NCBI RefSeq assembly: GCF_016904885.1
Contig: NZ_JADWYI010000001.1
Span: 5,456,001 to 5,520,000 of the forward strand
Direction: 5' to 3'
DNA length: 64,000 nt
Source: Archangium primigenium
Lineage (GTDB): Bacteria; Myxococcota; Myxococcia; Myxococcales; Myxococcaceae
Shown: positions 1 to 7,945 of the stretch, in pieces
Layout: the number at the start of each line of letters is the position of its first letter
Numbering within the stretch: the first letter of the stretch is position 1
Notes under the pieces: generated by a model
Database searches by the model: none
What the model saw: the letters and a program-made list of their open reading frames with translations, nothing else
Told to the model about the DNA's origin: nothing
Program-made: the position numbers and the translations under genes

Positions 1-164
1 GCATCGGCCAGCAGAACCTGAACGCCACGTACAACAGCGGCACGGGCCGCTGGGAGTACACGGTGTCGGGCCTGAGCTCGGGCACGGTGCTCACGTACTC
101 GTTCACCTACAACAAGAGCGGCGCCCAGTACGACACGGCGACGTACACCTGGACCAAGCCCTGA
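1..164 (+). CDS. C-terminal end of a secreted, carbohydrate-binding-module-like protein (5' truncated)
   Basis: Only the last 53 codons are visible, reading in the frame that starts at base 3 and stopping at TGA 162-164. The peptide is rich in Tyr, Thr, Ser, Gly and Asn and has alternating beta-strand character, ending in TYTWTKP. The stretch FTYNKSGAQYDTATYTW resembles the last strands of small beta-sandwich carbohydrate-binding modules (CBM56-like) at the end of secreted glycan hydrolases. That family is an inference from a short fragment; the catalytic part, if any, lies outside the window. A strong hairpin follows 21 bases after the stop. Confidence 0.6.
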   Translation, partial: IGQQNLNATYNSGTGRWEYTVSGLSSGTVLTYSFTYNKSGAQYDTATYTWTKP

Positions 165-185
165 GTCCATGAGTCGGGTGTGAGC

Positions 186-219
186 CGGCCCACTTCCGCC
201 ACGCGGCGGGAGTGGGCCG
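186..219. terminator. Bidirectional hairpin between convergent genes
   Basis: CGGCCCACT (186-194) pairs with AGTGGGCCG (211-219), extended inside by CCGC/GCGG with a short loop. It lies between the convergent ends of the 5'-truncated gene and the DUF3396 gene, so it can serve both strands. There is only a weak T-rich tail (TTCATTT). Confidence 0.7.
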
Positions 220-221
220 CT

Positions 222-1148
222 TCATTTCAGGCGTTCGTCCTCCAGGAAGCGGCATTGCCAGCGGCGCGTTTCGTCCAGGGTGAGATTGCCCCAGGGCCAA
301 CGCGGCTCGATGTAGAGCCAGGGCTCCAAGACACGGGCCAGCGCGCGATAGGCGGGAAGCCCGTCCGCGGTCCGCGAATCGCCCAGCTCCGGCCATTCGC
401 CCAAGGTCACCACCGCGTGCGCGCCATCCCAGGACTCCACGCTGCTTCCAGGATCGCGCAGTCGTTCACGCAATCCCACCTCTCCGCCCAGGGCCGCGAG
501 GACGGTGGGGCCCAGGAAGGTCAACCAATAGGCGCCCTTGAGCTTCATCCCCAAGGAGCGGGCGAGCGTGGGTTCGGGAATGTCCAGGCCCGGGTGTCGG
601 AAGAAACGATCGCGGAGGAGCGGGGTATTGCGCGGGGTCCAGCCAGGAAACAGCAGGGTCATTCCCGCGTGGCCTGAGTCGAAGGGAAGGGTCCTGGCGA
701 TGCGGAGTGCCAGGTCCCGCACCCGATGGGGTCCTTGTTGCTCCAGATACTCGGTGGGCACCGAGAAGGACAGCTCACGGGTTTCCTCGGACGCTCCGGC
801 GGATTCATCGAGGGCCCGCCCTTGGTAGCGCCAGGCATGACCGGTGAGCGCGTCAGGACTCCTCGACAACTCGATCCGGGCCCCTCGCGGGTTCAGCAGC
901 TTCTGGCGGATGTCGAGCCATCCCACCGTGTCCAGCTCTCGCCAGTCGCCCTCGGCATCGAAGTATCCGCTCAATGCCTGCGGGCCCACGGTGCGAAGGT
1001 AGAGTTCCAAGGCGCGGAGGACCGCGGGGGCCAGGTGCTCGTGAGCGCACCGCGTGTAGAAGGAAAACGACACCCCCTCGCGGACCAACGCCAAGGGTTG
1101 GCCCTCGAAGAATTCCTGGAGCCGGATTCGCGGGTAGCGCGCGCTCAT
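222..1148 (-). CDS. DUF3396 (type VI immunity-like) family protein
   Basis: A 308-aa soluble protein without signal peptide or membrane segment. It matches the DUF3396 family as I recognise it: an N-terminal VREGVSFSFYTRCAHEHLAP block, a central HRVRDLALRIARTLPFDSGHAG segment and a C-terminal WGNLTLDETRRWQCRFLEDERLK-type end. DUF3396 is annotated as a T6SS immunity family in several databases and is multiplied in myxobacterial genomes, often beside a small lipoprotein gene. Here the ATG overlaps the stop of such an upstream lipoprotein gene (ATGA), implying translational coupling. No toxin gene is adjacent; the T6SS island of this window is 35 kb away. The immunity role is therefore only a family-level inference. 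Confidence 0.75.
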   Translation of the reverse strand: MSARYPRIRLQEFFEGQPLALVREGVSFSFYTRCAHEHLAPAVLRALELYLRTVGPQALSGYFDAEGDWRELDTVGWLDIRQKLLNPRGARIELSRSPDALTGHAWRYQGRALDESAGASEETRELSFSVPTEYLEQQGPHRVRDLALRIARTLPFDSGHAGMTLLFPGWTPRNTPLLRDRFFRHPGLDIPEPTLARSLGMKLKGAYWLTFLGPTVLAALGGEVGLRERLRDPGSSVESWDGAHAVVTLGEWPELGDSRTADGLPAYRALARVLEPWLYIEPRWPWGNLTLDETRRWQCRFLEDERLK

Positions 1149-1264
1149 CGGGATCGCGTCGCGGAGTCCGTCGTCTGATTGGACAATCCGGGGAGGGGAC
1201 TTCGTGCGGCACAGCCCGAGAGCAACGAGATCCCGATCCAGAGGATCTGGACGCCACGGGCCAT
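1145..1264 (-). CDS. Very short lipoprotein (39 aa) coupled to the DUF3396 gene
   Basis: Starting at ATG 1264 with a GAGG ribosome-binding sequence about 6 bases upstream, the peptide has a charged start, a hydrophobic stretch VQILWIGISLL and a lipobox SGC, then only about 22 residues before the stop. Its TGA overlaps the ATG of the DUF3396 gene. In related myxobacterial loci the partner of DUF3396 proteins is a longer lipoprotein, so this may be a shortened relic kept for translational coupling, or a true small lipoprotein. I do not recognise a family. Confidence 0.5.
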   Translation of the reverse strand: MARGVQILWIGISLLSGCAARSPLPGLSNQTTDSATRSR

Positions 1265-1287
1265 GCGCGCCTCATTCACCGCGGCGG

Positions 1288-1638
1288 CTACTCCGGATCG
1301 GGCTCGACGGCCGCGTCCCCGCGCTGCACGCCGAACACGTTCGCCTCGGACATCTCCTTCGTCGTGCGCTTGTACGTGCGCCACGCGAAGGGCGCCGCCA
1401 CCGAGAAGCAGATCACCGCGAGGCCAATGGCCTTCCAGGGAATGGGATCCTGCTTGATCTTGATGTCCTTGCCATACTCGTTGACGTTGTACTTGGGACG
1501 CGAGCGCAGGGCATCGCGCTCCTGCTGCGTCGTTCCGTCACGCTGGAAGGACTGGAGCTGTCGGTGTTGGGCGAGGGAGGCGCCTCCGGAGACGAGCGCG
1601 AGGACCGCCAGCAGACGCGAAGCACGGGCGAAGGACAT
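1288..1638 (-). CDS. Small membrane protein with signal peptide
   Basis: A 116-aa product (start chosen at MSFARASRLLAVLALVSGG; an upstream in-frame ATG at 1656 would add six residues). It has an N-terminal signal peptide ending near ASLAQ, a polar Arg/Gln-rich segment with RSRPKYNVNEYGKD, one central membrane helix (WKAIGLAVICFSVAAPFAW) and a short acidic tail. I recognise no domain; it looks like a lineage-specific envelope protein. It lies 23 bases upstream of the small lipoprotein gene on the same strand and diverges from sppA. Confidence 0.65.
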   Translation of the reverse strand: MSFARASRLLAVLALVSGGASLAQHRQLQSFQRDGTTQQERDALRSRPKYNVNEYGKDIKIKQDPIPWKAIGLAVICFSVAAPFAWRTYKRTTKEMSEANVFGVQRGDAAVEPDPE

Positions 1639-1719
1639 GGGCGCGCAGCCTATCACGACCCGACATCCGCGCAGAACAGGGCTTGCGTCCCCCAGCGGGG
1701 TCCACTAGGCGCCCGAGGT

Positions 1720-3423
1720 GTGCGCCTCCTCCTCGTCCCCGTACTCAACCTGCTGACCCTGATCCGCACCCTGCTGGGCTGGCCGCTGCGTCTGCTCGCC
1801 GCCCGCGACCGCTCCCCCTACGTGCGCTTCCGGCTGTCCGGAGACCCCGCCTACCGCGAGCGGCCACGCGCTCGGCGCCTGGGCCTGCTCTCCGGGCAGG
1901 CACGCCCCGAGCCCGCCACCGTCACCTCCCTGGAGTCCTTCCGCGAGGCGCTCGCGCTCCTGGCCCGGGATCCGCGCATCCAGGGCATCCTCCTGGAGCT
2001 GGAGGACCTGGCCGTGCCGCCCGCCAAGCGGGACGTGCTGGTGAAGCTGCTCGGGGACTTCCGCGCCGCGGGCAAGCGCGTGGTGGCCTGGGCCGTGAGC
2101 GTGGACAGCCTGGGCTACCAGGTGATGTGCGCGGCGGACGAGGTGCTCCTGTCCCCGGCGGGCCGCCTGGAGCTGGTGGGCTACGCCGCGGAGGCCCTGG
2201 CCCTGGGCGAGGGGCTCGCCCGCGTGGGCATCCAGGCGCACTTCTTCCGGCGCGGCGAGTACAAGACCATGCCCGAGCTCTTCACCCACCCCCAGGCCAC
2301 GGACGTCCAGCGGCGCACGCTCGAGGGCTTCCTGGACGAGCGCTACACGGAGTTGGTGGAGGGCGTGGCCCGGGGCCGGCGGCGCTCGCCCGAGCAGGTG
2401 AAGGCGTGGATCGACGCGGGGCCCTACAGCGCCCGGCGCGCGGCGGCCGAGGGGCTGGTGGACGGGCTGTGTGACGAGGTGGATCTCCCCGCGCGTCTGG
2501 GCCTCAAGAAGGGCGAGGCGGAGGACGACGAGGGCGTGGAGCCCATGGCCGTGTACCGGGCGCGGCTGCCCTGGCCCCCGGTGCGCTGGCGCCCGCTGCG
2601 CCTCAAGCCCCGACTCGCCGTGGTGCCGGTGTCGGGGATGATCGTCCCGGGCAAGGGCGGCTCGGGGCTCGGCCCGGAGATGGCGGGCTCGGACGCGGTC
2701 GTCAAGGCCCTGCGCGCGGCGGGCCGGGATCGCCGGGCCAAGGCGGTGGTGCTGTACGTGGCCAGCTCGGGCGGCTCCTCGGTGGCCTCGGAGATCATCC
2801 TCGAGGCGGTGCAGCGCGTGGCCAGGAAGAAGCCCGTCATCGCCTTCGTGGACCGGGTGGCCGCCAGCGGCGGCTACATGGCGGCGCTCGGGGCCCGGGA
2901 GATCTGGGCCACGCCCCACGCCATCGTGGGCTCCATCGGCGTGTTCGCGGGCAAGTTCGACTTCTCGGGGCTCCAACGGATGCTGGGCGTGCACCGCACG
3001 CTCATCACCCGGGGCGAGACGGCGGGCATCTACTCCTCCTCGCGCGGCTTCACCGAGCACGAGCGGGCGCTGATGGAGGCCGAGGTGGAGGAGACCTACC
3101 AGTCCTTCCTGGAGCAGGTGGCCCAGGCGCGCAAGCGCACCAAGGAGGAGATCCACGCGCTGGCCGAGGGCCGGGTGTACAGCGGCCAGCGGGCGCTCGC
3201 GGTGGGGCTGGTGGACCGCACGGACGGGGGCTTCGAGGAGGCGTGCGCGCGGGCCATGGCGCTCGCCCAGGTGACGGGGCCCTTCGACCTGAAGACGTTC
3301 GGGGAGGCGGAGCGGCGCTTCTCGCTGCTGCGCCTGGTGCTGGGCGGGGCCTCGGGGTCGGGCACCTATGCCTTCTGCCCGACCGCGTGGAGCCTCGCGC
3401 GCGAGGGGAAGCGGGCGCGCTGA
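1720..3423 (+). CDS. sppA: Signal peptide peptidase SppA, 67K type
   Basis: A 567-aa membrane-bound serine protease that degrades cleaved signal peptides. The start is GTG 1720, giving an N-terminal hydrophobic anchor (LLLVPVLNLLTLIRTLLGW); the open frame runs further upstream but crosses the divergent gene. Two tandem peptidase S49 domains are visible, as in the long E. coli-type enzyme. The N-terminal domain carries the catalytic Lys in GEYKTMPELF (Lys182) and the C-terminal domain the nucleophile in DRVAASGGYMAA (Ser383), followed by the conserved HAIVGSIGVF segment. Both members of the Ser/Lys dyad are present, so it should be active. It ends 8 bases from the convergent P450 gene. Confidence 0.92.
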   Translation: MRLLLVPVLNLLTLIRTLLGWPLRLLAARDRSPYVRFRLSGDPAYRERPRARRLGLLSGQARPEPATVTSLESFREALALLARDPRIQGILLELEDLAVPPAKRDVLVKLLGDFRAAGKRVVAWAVSVDSLGYQVMCAADEVLLSPAGRLELVGYAAEALALGEGLARVGIQAHFFRRGEYKTMPELFTHPQATDVQRRTLEGFLDERYTELVEGVARGRRRSPEQVKAWIDAGPYSARRAAAEGLVDGLCDEVDLPARLGLKKGEAEDDEGVEPMAVYRARLPWPPVRWRPLRLKPRLAVVPVSGMIVPGKGGSGLGPEMAGSDAVVKALRAAGRDRRAKAVVLYVASSGGSSVASEIILEAVQRVARKKPVIAFVDRVAASGGYMAALGAREIWATPHAIVGSIGVFAGKFDFSGLQRMLGVHRTLITRGETAGIYSSSRGFTEHERALMEAEVEETYQSFLEQVAQARKRTKEEIHALAEGRVYSGQRALAVGLVDRTDGGFEEACARAMALAQVTGPFDLKTFGEAERRFSLLRLVLGGASGSGTYAFCPTAWSLAREGKRAR

Positions 3424-3431
3424 GCCGCGCG

Positions 3432-4808
3432 CTACCGCGCCTCGATCAGCATGGGCAGGCCGTTGCGCGAGCCCAGGGTGCCGAACAGGTCGAACTGGGG
3501 CACGTGGCCGGGCTTGAGGCGCATCTTGAAGCGGCGCGCGAGCATCGCCGTCATCACGTGCGTCTCCAGCAGGGAGAAGTTGTTGCCCAGGCAGATGCGC
3601 GGCCCGGCGGCGAACGGGTGGTAGGCCTGCGCATGCCGCGCCGCCTCCCGCTCGGGCAGCCAGCGATCCGGGTCGAAGCGCTCCGGCGCCTCCCAGAAGT
3701 CCGGGTGCCGGTGGGTGGCGTAGGTGAAGATGATGGTCCGCGTGCCCTGGGGGATGTGCACCCCGTCGAGCGTGTCATCGGCGATGGCGTCGCGGGCGTA
3801 CATGGGCGCGGCGGGGTAGAGGCGCAGCACCTCCTTCACCACCTGGAGGGTGTACGGCAGCTTCTTCAAGTCGGAAATCGTCGGCGGCGCGTCCCCCAGC
3901 ACCGCGTCCAGCTCGGCGTGCAGCCGCCGCTCCACCTCCGGGTTCTGCGACAGCGCGTACCAGAGGAACGCGAGCGTGCGCGCCGTGGTCTCGTGCCCGG
4001 CGGCGAACATGGTGATGCCGTTGTCCACCAGGAGCTGCTCCACCATGAGCGTGCCCGTCTCCTCGTCCCGCGTCGTCATCAGCTTGGTGAGCAGATCGTC
4101 CGGCCATTGCTCGGCGGGCAGGGTACGGCGCCGCGCGATGAGCTCCTGGATGTAGCCCGTCACGAGCGTGTGCGCCCGGCGGAAGCGCAGGTTGCCGGGC
4201 GTGGGCACCCACTGGGGGATCCGCACGGGGCTCATCTGAATGTCCGTGATGTGCGTGATCATCCGCTCGATCGAGTGCTTGATGCGCAGCAGGGTCTCGC
4301 CCGAGTCGGTGCTGAAGACCGAGTGCAGGATGACGGCGGCGGTGACCTTCATCATCTCGTCGAGCATCTCCACGGGACGGCGGGCGCCCTGCTGCGCGCG
4401 CCAGCGCTCCATGAGCTCCTGGGTGTCGGAGACGAAGATGGGGAAGAACTTCTCCACGCCTCGCGGGGTGAAGAACGGCGCCATGAGCTTGCGCTGCCGG
4501 CGCCAGTCGTCGCCCACGGCGGTGACGATGCCGTTGCCGAGCAGCAGCTCGCGCAGCACGTCGTAGCTCTCCGCCTTGTCGTAGTGCTCGCGCTGGGTGA
4601 CGTTGATGTGGCGCACGTGCTCCGGGTGGGTCACCAGCACGAACTCGCGCGCGCCCATGCGCACGCGGACCAGGTCCCCCTGCTCGCGCCAGACCTTCAT
4701 CTGCCAGCCCAGGAAGCCCTCGCGCCGGATGGACGTGAGGACCTCGAGCGTGGAGGGCGCGTACTCCTTGAGCGCACGGGCGGGTTCGAGAGGGCGTGCC
4801 GCGGTCAT
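3432..4808 (-). CDS. Cytochrome P450
   Basis: A 458-aa haem-thiolate monooxygenase. The I-helix oxygen-binding motif AGHETT is at 270-275, the K-helix ExxR at Glu326-Arg329, and the haem loop FAAGPRICLG places the ligand at Cys406. There is no membrane anchor, consistent with a soluble bacterial enzyme that needs separate redox partners; none is encoded nearby. The start is ATG 4808, preceded by GAGGAG; the frame continues upstream but would run through the divergent regulator. It faces a TetR gene across an 85-bp gap holding a perfect palindrome, so repression by that TetR protein is the likely control. Substrate cannot be told from sequence. Confidence 0.93.
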   Translation of the reverse strand: MTAARPLEPARALKEYAPSTLEVLTSIRREGFLGWQMKVWREQGDLVRVRMGAREFVLVTHPEHVRHINVTQREHYDKAESYDVLRELLLGNGIVTAVGDDWRRQRKLMAPFFTPRGVEKFFPIFVSDTQELMERWRAQQGARRPVEMLDEMMKVTAAVILHSVFSTDSGETLLRIKHSIERMITHITDIQMSPVRIPQWVPTPGNLRFRRAHTLVTGYIQELIARRRTLPAEQWPDDLLTKLMTTRDEETGTLMVEQLLVDNGITMFAAGHETTARTLAFLWYALSQNPEVERRLHAELDAVLGDAPPTISDLKKLPYTLQVVKEVLRLYPAAPMYARDAIADDTLDGVHIPQGTRTIIFTYATHRHPDFWEAPERFDPDRWLPEREAARHAQAYHPFAAGPRICLGNNFSLLETHVMTAMLARRFKMRLKPGHVPQFDLFGTLGSRNGLPMLIEAR

Positions 4809-4829
4809 GGTGGAACTCCTCGAGGTGTA

Positions 4830-4847
4830 TGTAAACAGCCGTTTACA
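4830..4847. promoter_or_regulatory. Candidate TetR operator between P450 and regulator
   Basis: TGTAAAC-AGCC-GTTTACA is a perfect 7-bp inverted repeat with a 4-base spacer, 22 bases upstream of the P450 start and 46 bases upstream of the TetR start. Its size and symmetry suit a TetR dimer, and it overlaps the region where the P450 promoter must lie. Confidence 0.7.
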
Positions 4848-4893
4848 CCCTGGACATACCCCGAACCCCCGACCCGAGTAAATAGAGGGAGCC

Positions 4894-5472
4894 ATGCCCC
4901 GTCCGACCGAGCCCAAGAGAGCGGCGCGCCCGCGGGACGCCGAGCGCACCCGCGCGGCGATCCTCGATGCCGCCCAGGCGTTGTTCAGCACGCGGGGCTT
5001 CGCCAACACCGGGGTGCGGGACGTGGCGGAGCGCGCCGGAGCCAACCCCGCGCTCGTCATCCGCTACTTCGACTCGAAGCAGGGGCTGTTCCGCGCGACG
5101 CTCGAGCGGGTGAGCCTGGAGGGGCTGCTGGGCGGGGAGCGGCGCCACTTCGGCGCGAACCTCATGGCGGCCGTCGTGGACAACCCCGACTCGCCGGGCC
5201 CGCTCGCGATGATGCTGCTGTCGGCGGCGGACCCCGCGGCGCACGCGGCGAGCGTCGAGTTCCTCCAGACGAAGCTGATCGCGCCGCTGGCCCGGTGGCT
5301 GGGCCCGCCAGACGGCATGGCGCGGGCGGCGCGCATCAGCATCCTCTGGACGGGCTTCCTCACCACCTGGAAGCTCCTGCCCATCCAGCCGTTGGATCCG
5401 GCGCACCTGGCCTCCACCCGCCGCTGGCTGGAGGTGGAGACCCAGGCGATCGTCGACGAGGGCGAGGCCTAG
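4894..5472 (+). CDS. TetR/AcrR family transcriptional regulator
   Basis: A 192-aa regulator. Residues about 20-65 form the TetR helix-turn-helix (RAAILDAAQALFSTRGF, then VRDVAERAGANPALVIRYF); the rest is an all-helical ligand-binding domain with the AMMLLSAADPAAHAASVEF-type segment seen in TetR proteins of actinobacteria and myxobacteria. The start follows GAGGGAG. It is divergent from the P450 gene, with a palindromic operator between, so it probably represses both genes until a small hydrophobic ligand binds. Its stop TAG lies in the same CTAG tetranucleotide that supplies the stop of the convergent hydrolase gene. Confidence 0.9.
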   Translation: MPRPTEPKRAARPRDAERTRAAILDAAQALFSTRGFANTGVRDVAERAGANPALVIRYFDSKQGLFRATLERVSLEGLLGGERRHFGANLMAAVVDNPDSPGPLAMMLLSAADPAAHAASVEFLQTKLIAPLARWLGPPDGMARAARISILWTGFLTTWKLLPIQPLDPAHLASTRRWLEVETQAIVDEGEA

Positions 5473-6809
5473 CAGCCGAAGCGGTTGCAGGTCGTCCGGT
5501 AGTGGGAAAGGGCGTCGCCCACCGACCACCGGGACATGGTCATGTGCGGGGCGTCGTACCACTGCTGCCGGTACCAGTCGCCCACGGTGAACGAAGGCGA
5601 GGAGGAGGCGCTCGGATGCCAGTATCCGAACGCGTGCACGCCCGAGAACAAATCGACGAAGTCGGGCATCACCTGATCTCCCGAGACCATGTTGTAGAAG
5701 GCCAGGTTCTGGGTGGTGGAGAACTGCCCCCCGATGTCGCTGGAGTAGGCGAACCAGTCCGATTGATGCTTCACCGGGTTGGGGAAGAACAAGGGAGTGA
5801 CGCCGAACTCGCCGTCGTCCTTGTGGCACACGCCGTCGAAGACATGGACGATGAGCGGAATGCTGGGGAAGTCCAGCTTGAAGCGCCGCGCCAGCCGCGA
5901 CACCAGGCAGCCGCCCCGGCTGTGGCCGGCCAGGTAGATGGACTGGAGGTTCCACGCGAACGCCTTCTCCTTGAGCCACTCGTAGTAGGCGTTCTCGATG
6001 TCCTGTTTGTTGGAGTTGCTGAAGCCGTAGTTGAAGCGCGCATCGAACGCGAGCCCCATGAAGGTGTCGCTCGAACTGCGGTACTGCCTCTCCACGAGCT
6101 GGCTGGCCAGGGAGTTGGGCGCGAGGTTGACCCACTTGCTGCTTTGCGGCTCGTCGTACTCGAAGTTGCTCTTGTACCCCTCGTACTGGCCGGTGAGCCC
6201 CGAGGCGTCGGCGTCGAACTGCTGGCCCGCGGCGATGAAGACCAGGTGCCGCACGTCCTGCCGGGGCGGGTTGAGCGGCGTGGCGATGTACGTGCGCTTC
6301 TGCTTGTCGGTGGCCACCCCGAAGTCGTCCCACCAGTGGAAGTCATCGCGGGACTGGCGGCTGTTGCACGGCCAGTTGTTGCGGCAATGGCGCACCTTGT
6401 ACAGCAGGGCGGCGCGCAGCTTCGGCCCGCAGTCCACCAGACACGAGCCGATCGTCTCGCCCCCGTTGCAGAAGCCGTCGCCGCAGTAAGAGCCGCAATC
6501 CGAGGGGCACGTCCCGGAGTGCTCCCAGCCATTGCACACGCCGTCCCCGCAGAAGGAGCAGTCCGAGGGACACGAGAAGTCGCTCTCGTTCGCATCACAG
6601 ATGCCATCGCCGCACACCGCGCACGAGGAGGCCCGGACGCCCGCCTGCGCCTGCACGGGGACCTCGACGATGGGACAGTCCTCGATGGGGCCCTGGGCAC
6701 GCGCTTCCGGAACTTCGGCGAGCTCCGGCTCGGGCAGCTCGGTTCCGCCACACGCTCCGAGCCACAACACCCACGCACTCCACACCGCGCGCGACATCGA
6801 ACGCCTCAT
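5469..6809 (-). CDS. Lipoprotein alpha/beta hydrolase with three CGDGxC cysteine repeats
   Basis: A 446-aa surface lipoprotein (start ATG 6809; an alternative ATG lies four codons downstream). The signal peptide ends in lipobox LGAC. Residues roughly 50-120 hold four CGDG motifs, three of them forming full repeats of the pattern CGDGxCxxxExxxxCxxDC, a disulphide-rich module common in myxobacterial surface proteins. The rest resembles a lipase-like alpha/beta hydrolase: YLAGHSRGGCLVSRLARRF supplies a GxSxG nucleophile elbow, with VHVFDGVCH and later His residues as candidate acid/base positions. Substrate is unknown; lipid or ester hydrolysis at the cell surface is an inference. It converges on the TetR gene with a shared CTAG stop. 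Confidence 0.75.
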   Translation of the reverse strand: MRRSMSRAVWSAWVLWLGACGGTELPEPELAEVPEARAQGPIEDCPIVEVPVQAQAGVRASSCAVCGDGICDANESDFSCPSDCSFCGDGVCNGWEHSGTCPSDCGSYCGDGFCNGGETIGSCLVDCGPKLRAALLYKVRHCRNNWPCNSRQSRDDFHWWDDFGVATDKQKRTYIATPLNPPRQDVRHLVFIAAGQQFDADASGLTGQYEGYKSNFEYDEPQSSKWVNLAPNSLASQLVERQYRSSSDTFMGLAFDARFNYGFSNSNKQDIENAYYEWLKEKAFAWNLQSIYLAGHSRGGCLVSRLARRFKLDFPSIPLIVHVFDGVCHKDDGEFGVTPLFFPNPVKHQSDWFAYSSDIGGQFSTTQNLAFYNMVSGDQVMPDFVDLFSGVHAFGYWHPSASSSPSFTVGDWYRQQWYDAPHMTMSRWSVGDALSHYRTTCNRFGC

Positions 6810-7005
6810 CCTGGATGCACTCCTGTGCCCAATGCCGGGTCCGGCAAAACGGGGATGGCGGGGTAGCATGTGTTCACGGGGACTTCCAAGCCCCCCCGCG
6901 CGCATGCCCGAGGAGGGGGCGGCGCGGCACGGATGCTCGCCGTTGGACACCCGGGCGCGGGGGCGCTGGGGCCCGGCACGGGCCTCGATTACACTCACGG
7001 TCCGC

Positions 7006-7539
7006 ATGGCGCGACCCTGTCCCCAGTGCGCGAAGGAGTCCCTGCGGTCCCTGCGGGTGGGCCCCGTGGCGGTGGACACGTGTCAGCACTGCCATGGTCT
7101 GTGGTTCGGCCGGGGGCAGTGGGACAGGCTCGCGGATCGGCCGCCGGTGCGCGTCTTCCGGGAGGCCGCGCGAGGAGCCCCGTCCCGCTGTCGAGGCGCC
7201 GGGCACCGGGTGCCCGAGGAGCGGCGGGTGTGCCCGACCTGCCAGGGCGCGCCCCTGGGCTGCCCCGCGTGTGGCGAGCGGCTCGCGCGGGTGACGACGA
7301 GCGCCTGTGAGCTCGACGTGTGTCCCCGGTGCGAGGGCGTCTGGGTGGACGCGGCCGGCTTCGCGCGGCTGGAGGGCGTGACGAGTCTCCAGCCCCGGCC
7401 CTCGGTCAGGGCGGACGTCGGCGGCCTGGCGTGCGCGGCGTGCGGCGTGGTCGTCCGGGGCCCTCGGGCCTTCGCCCACCAGGGCGATCCCTACTGCGCG
7501 CGCTGCCGGCCCCCGGGCGCCGTCATGCTGGACGGGTAG
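7006..7539 (+). CDS. Zinc-ribbon (zf-TFIIB type) protein
   Basis: A 177-aa cysteine-rich cytoplasmic protein. The first unit has CPQC (Cys5, Cys8) followed by CQHCHGLWF (Cys26, Cys29), the characteristic TFIIB-like zinc ribbon. A second unit uses CPTC, CPAC and CPRCEGVWVD (residues 76-114), and a third smaller one has CAAC...CARC near the end. Such proteins bind zinc structurally; their partners are not known. Start ATG 7006 was chosen because the first Cys pair follows at once; the frame is open far upstream but would overlap the opposite-strand hydrolase gene. Confidence 0.75.
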   Translation: MARPCPQCAKESLRSLRVGPVAVDTCQHCHGLWFGRGQWDRLADRPPVRVFREAARGAPSRCRGAGHRVPEERRVCPTCQGAPLGCPACGERLARVTTSACELDVCPRCEGVWVDAAGFARLEGVTSLQPRPSVRADVGGLACAACGVVVRGPRAFAHQGDPYCARCRPPGAVMLDG

Positions 7540-7573
7540 GGGAGCACCGGTCTAAGAGAAAGCACCGCCCCCG

Positions 7574-7864
7574 ATGATTCGCCTCGTCCTCCTCGTGCTC
7601 GTGTGCGTACTCGGCTTCATGCTGAGTGGTTTGCCGCGCGTGCTCGCGGGCGAGGACTGCGCGCGGAGCTGTCTGGAGCACGAGGGTCCGGACGAAGACG
7701 GCTGTGAGTCATGCCTGTGCGCCCGCGGCATGTGGAGCGCGCCGCCGCCCGAGCACGTGCTGCCCGCGCCTCCCCCGGCCTCGAGGGCCTTCGCCCTGAT
7801 GCGTGAGGGCGCTCCCCGGGACGGCGCTCCCCCCGAGGTCTTCCGACCTCCCCGAAGGGCCTGA
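7574..7864 (+). CDS. Small secreted cysteine-rich protein
   Basis: A 96-aa product with a clear signal peptide (IRLVLLVLVCVLGFMLSG, cleavage near LAG-ED) and a mature part beginning with a compact set of five cysteines (CxxxC, then CxxCxC). The remainder is Pro/Ala/Arg-rich and likely disordered. I recognise no family. It is the first gene of a plus-strand group continuing with the lipoprotein thioredoxin 81 bases downstream and the barrel-like protein, suggesting a periplasmic metal- or thiol-handling role, which is inference only. Confidence 0.6.
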   Translation: MIRLVLLVLVCVLGFMLSGLPRVLAGEDCARSCLEHEGPDEDGCESCLCARGMWSAPPPEHVLPAPPPASRAFALMREGAPRDGAPPEVFRPPRRA

Positions 7865-7945
7865 CGCCACACCTGGCCGTGGTTCCCCCGCCGGGCGGTC
7901 CTCCGCCCGTGCGTCTCCCTTTCTTTTGTCCGGAGTCGTCTGTCC

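Noticed and set aside
1204-1719. Upstream extension of the sppA reading frame
   Set aside because: It crosses the divergent 116-aa gene and lacks family resemblance; the GTG at 1720 gives the membrane anchor at the N terminus.
5469-5472. Shared CTAG supplying stop codons to two convergent genes
   Set aside because: True in the sequence but common in compact high-GC genomes; no functional meaning inferred.
3243-6866. Very long plus-strand open frame (about 1200 codons)
   Set aside because: It runs across three well-supported genes in other frames and its translation is low-complexity Arg/Ala/Gly/Pro, as expected from antisense of high-GC codon bias.
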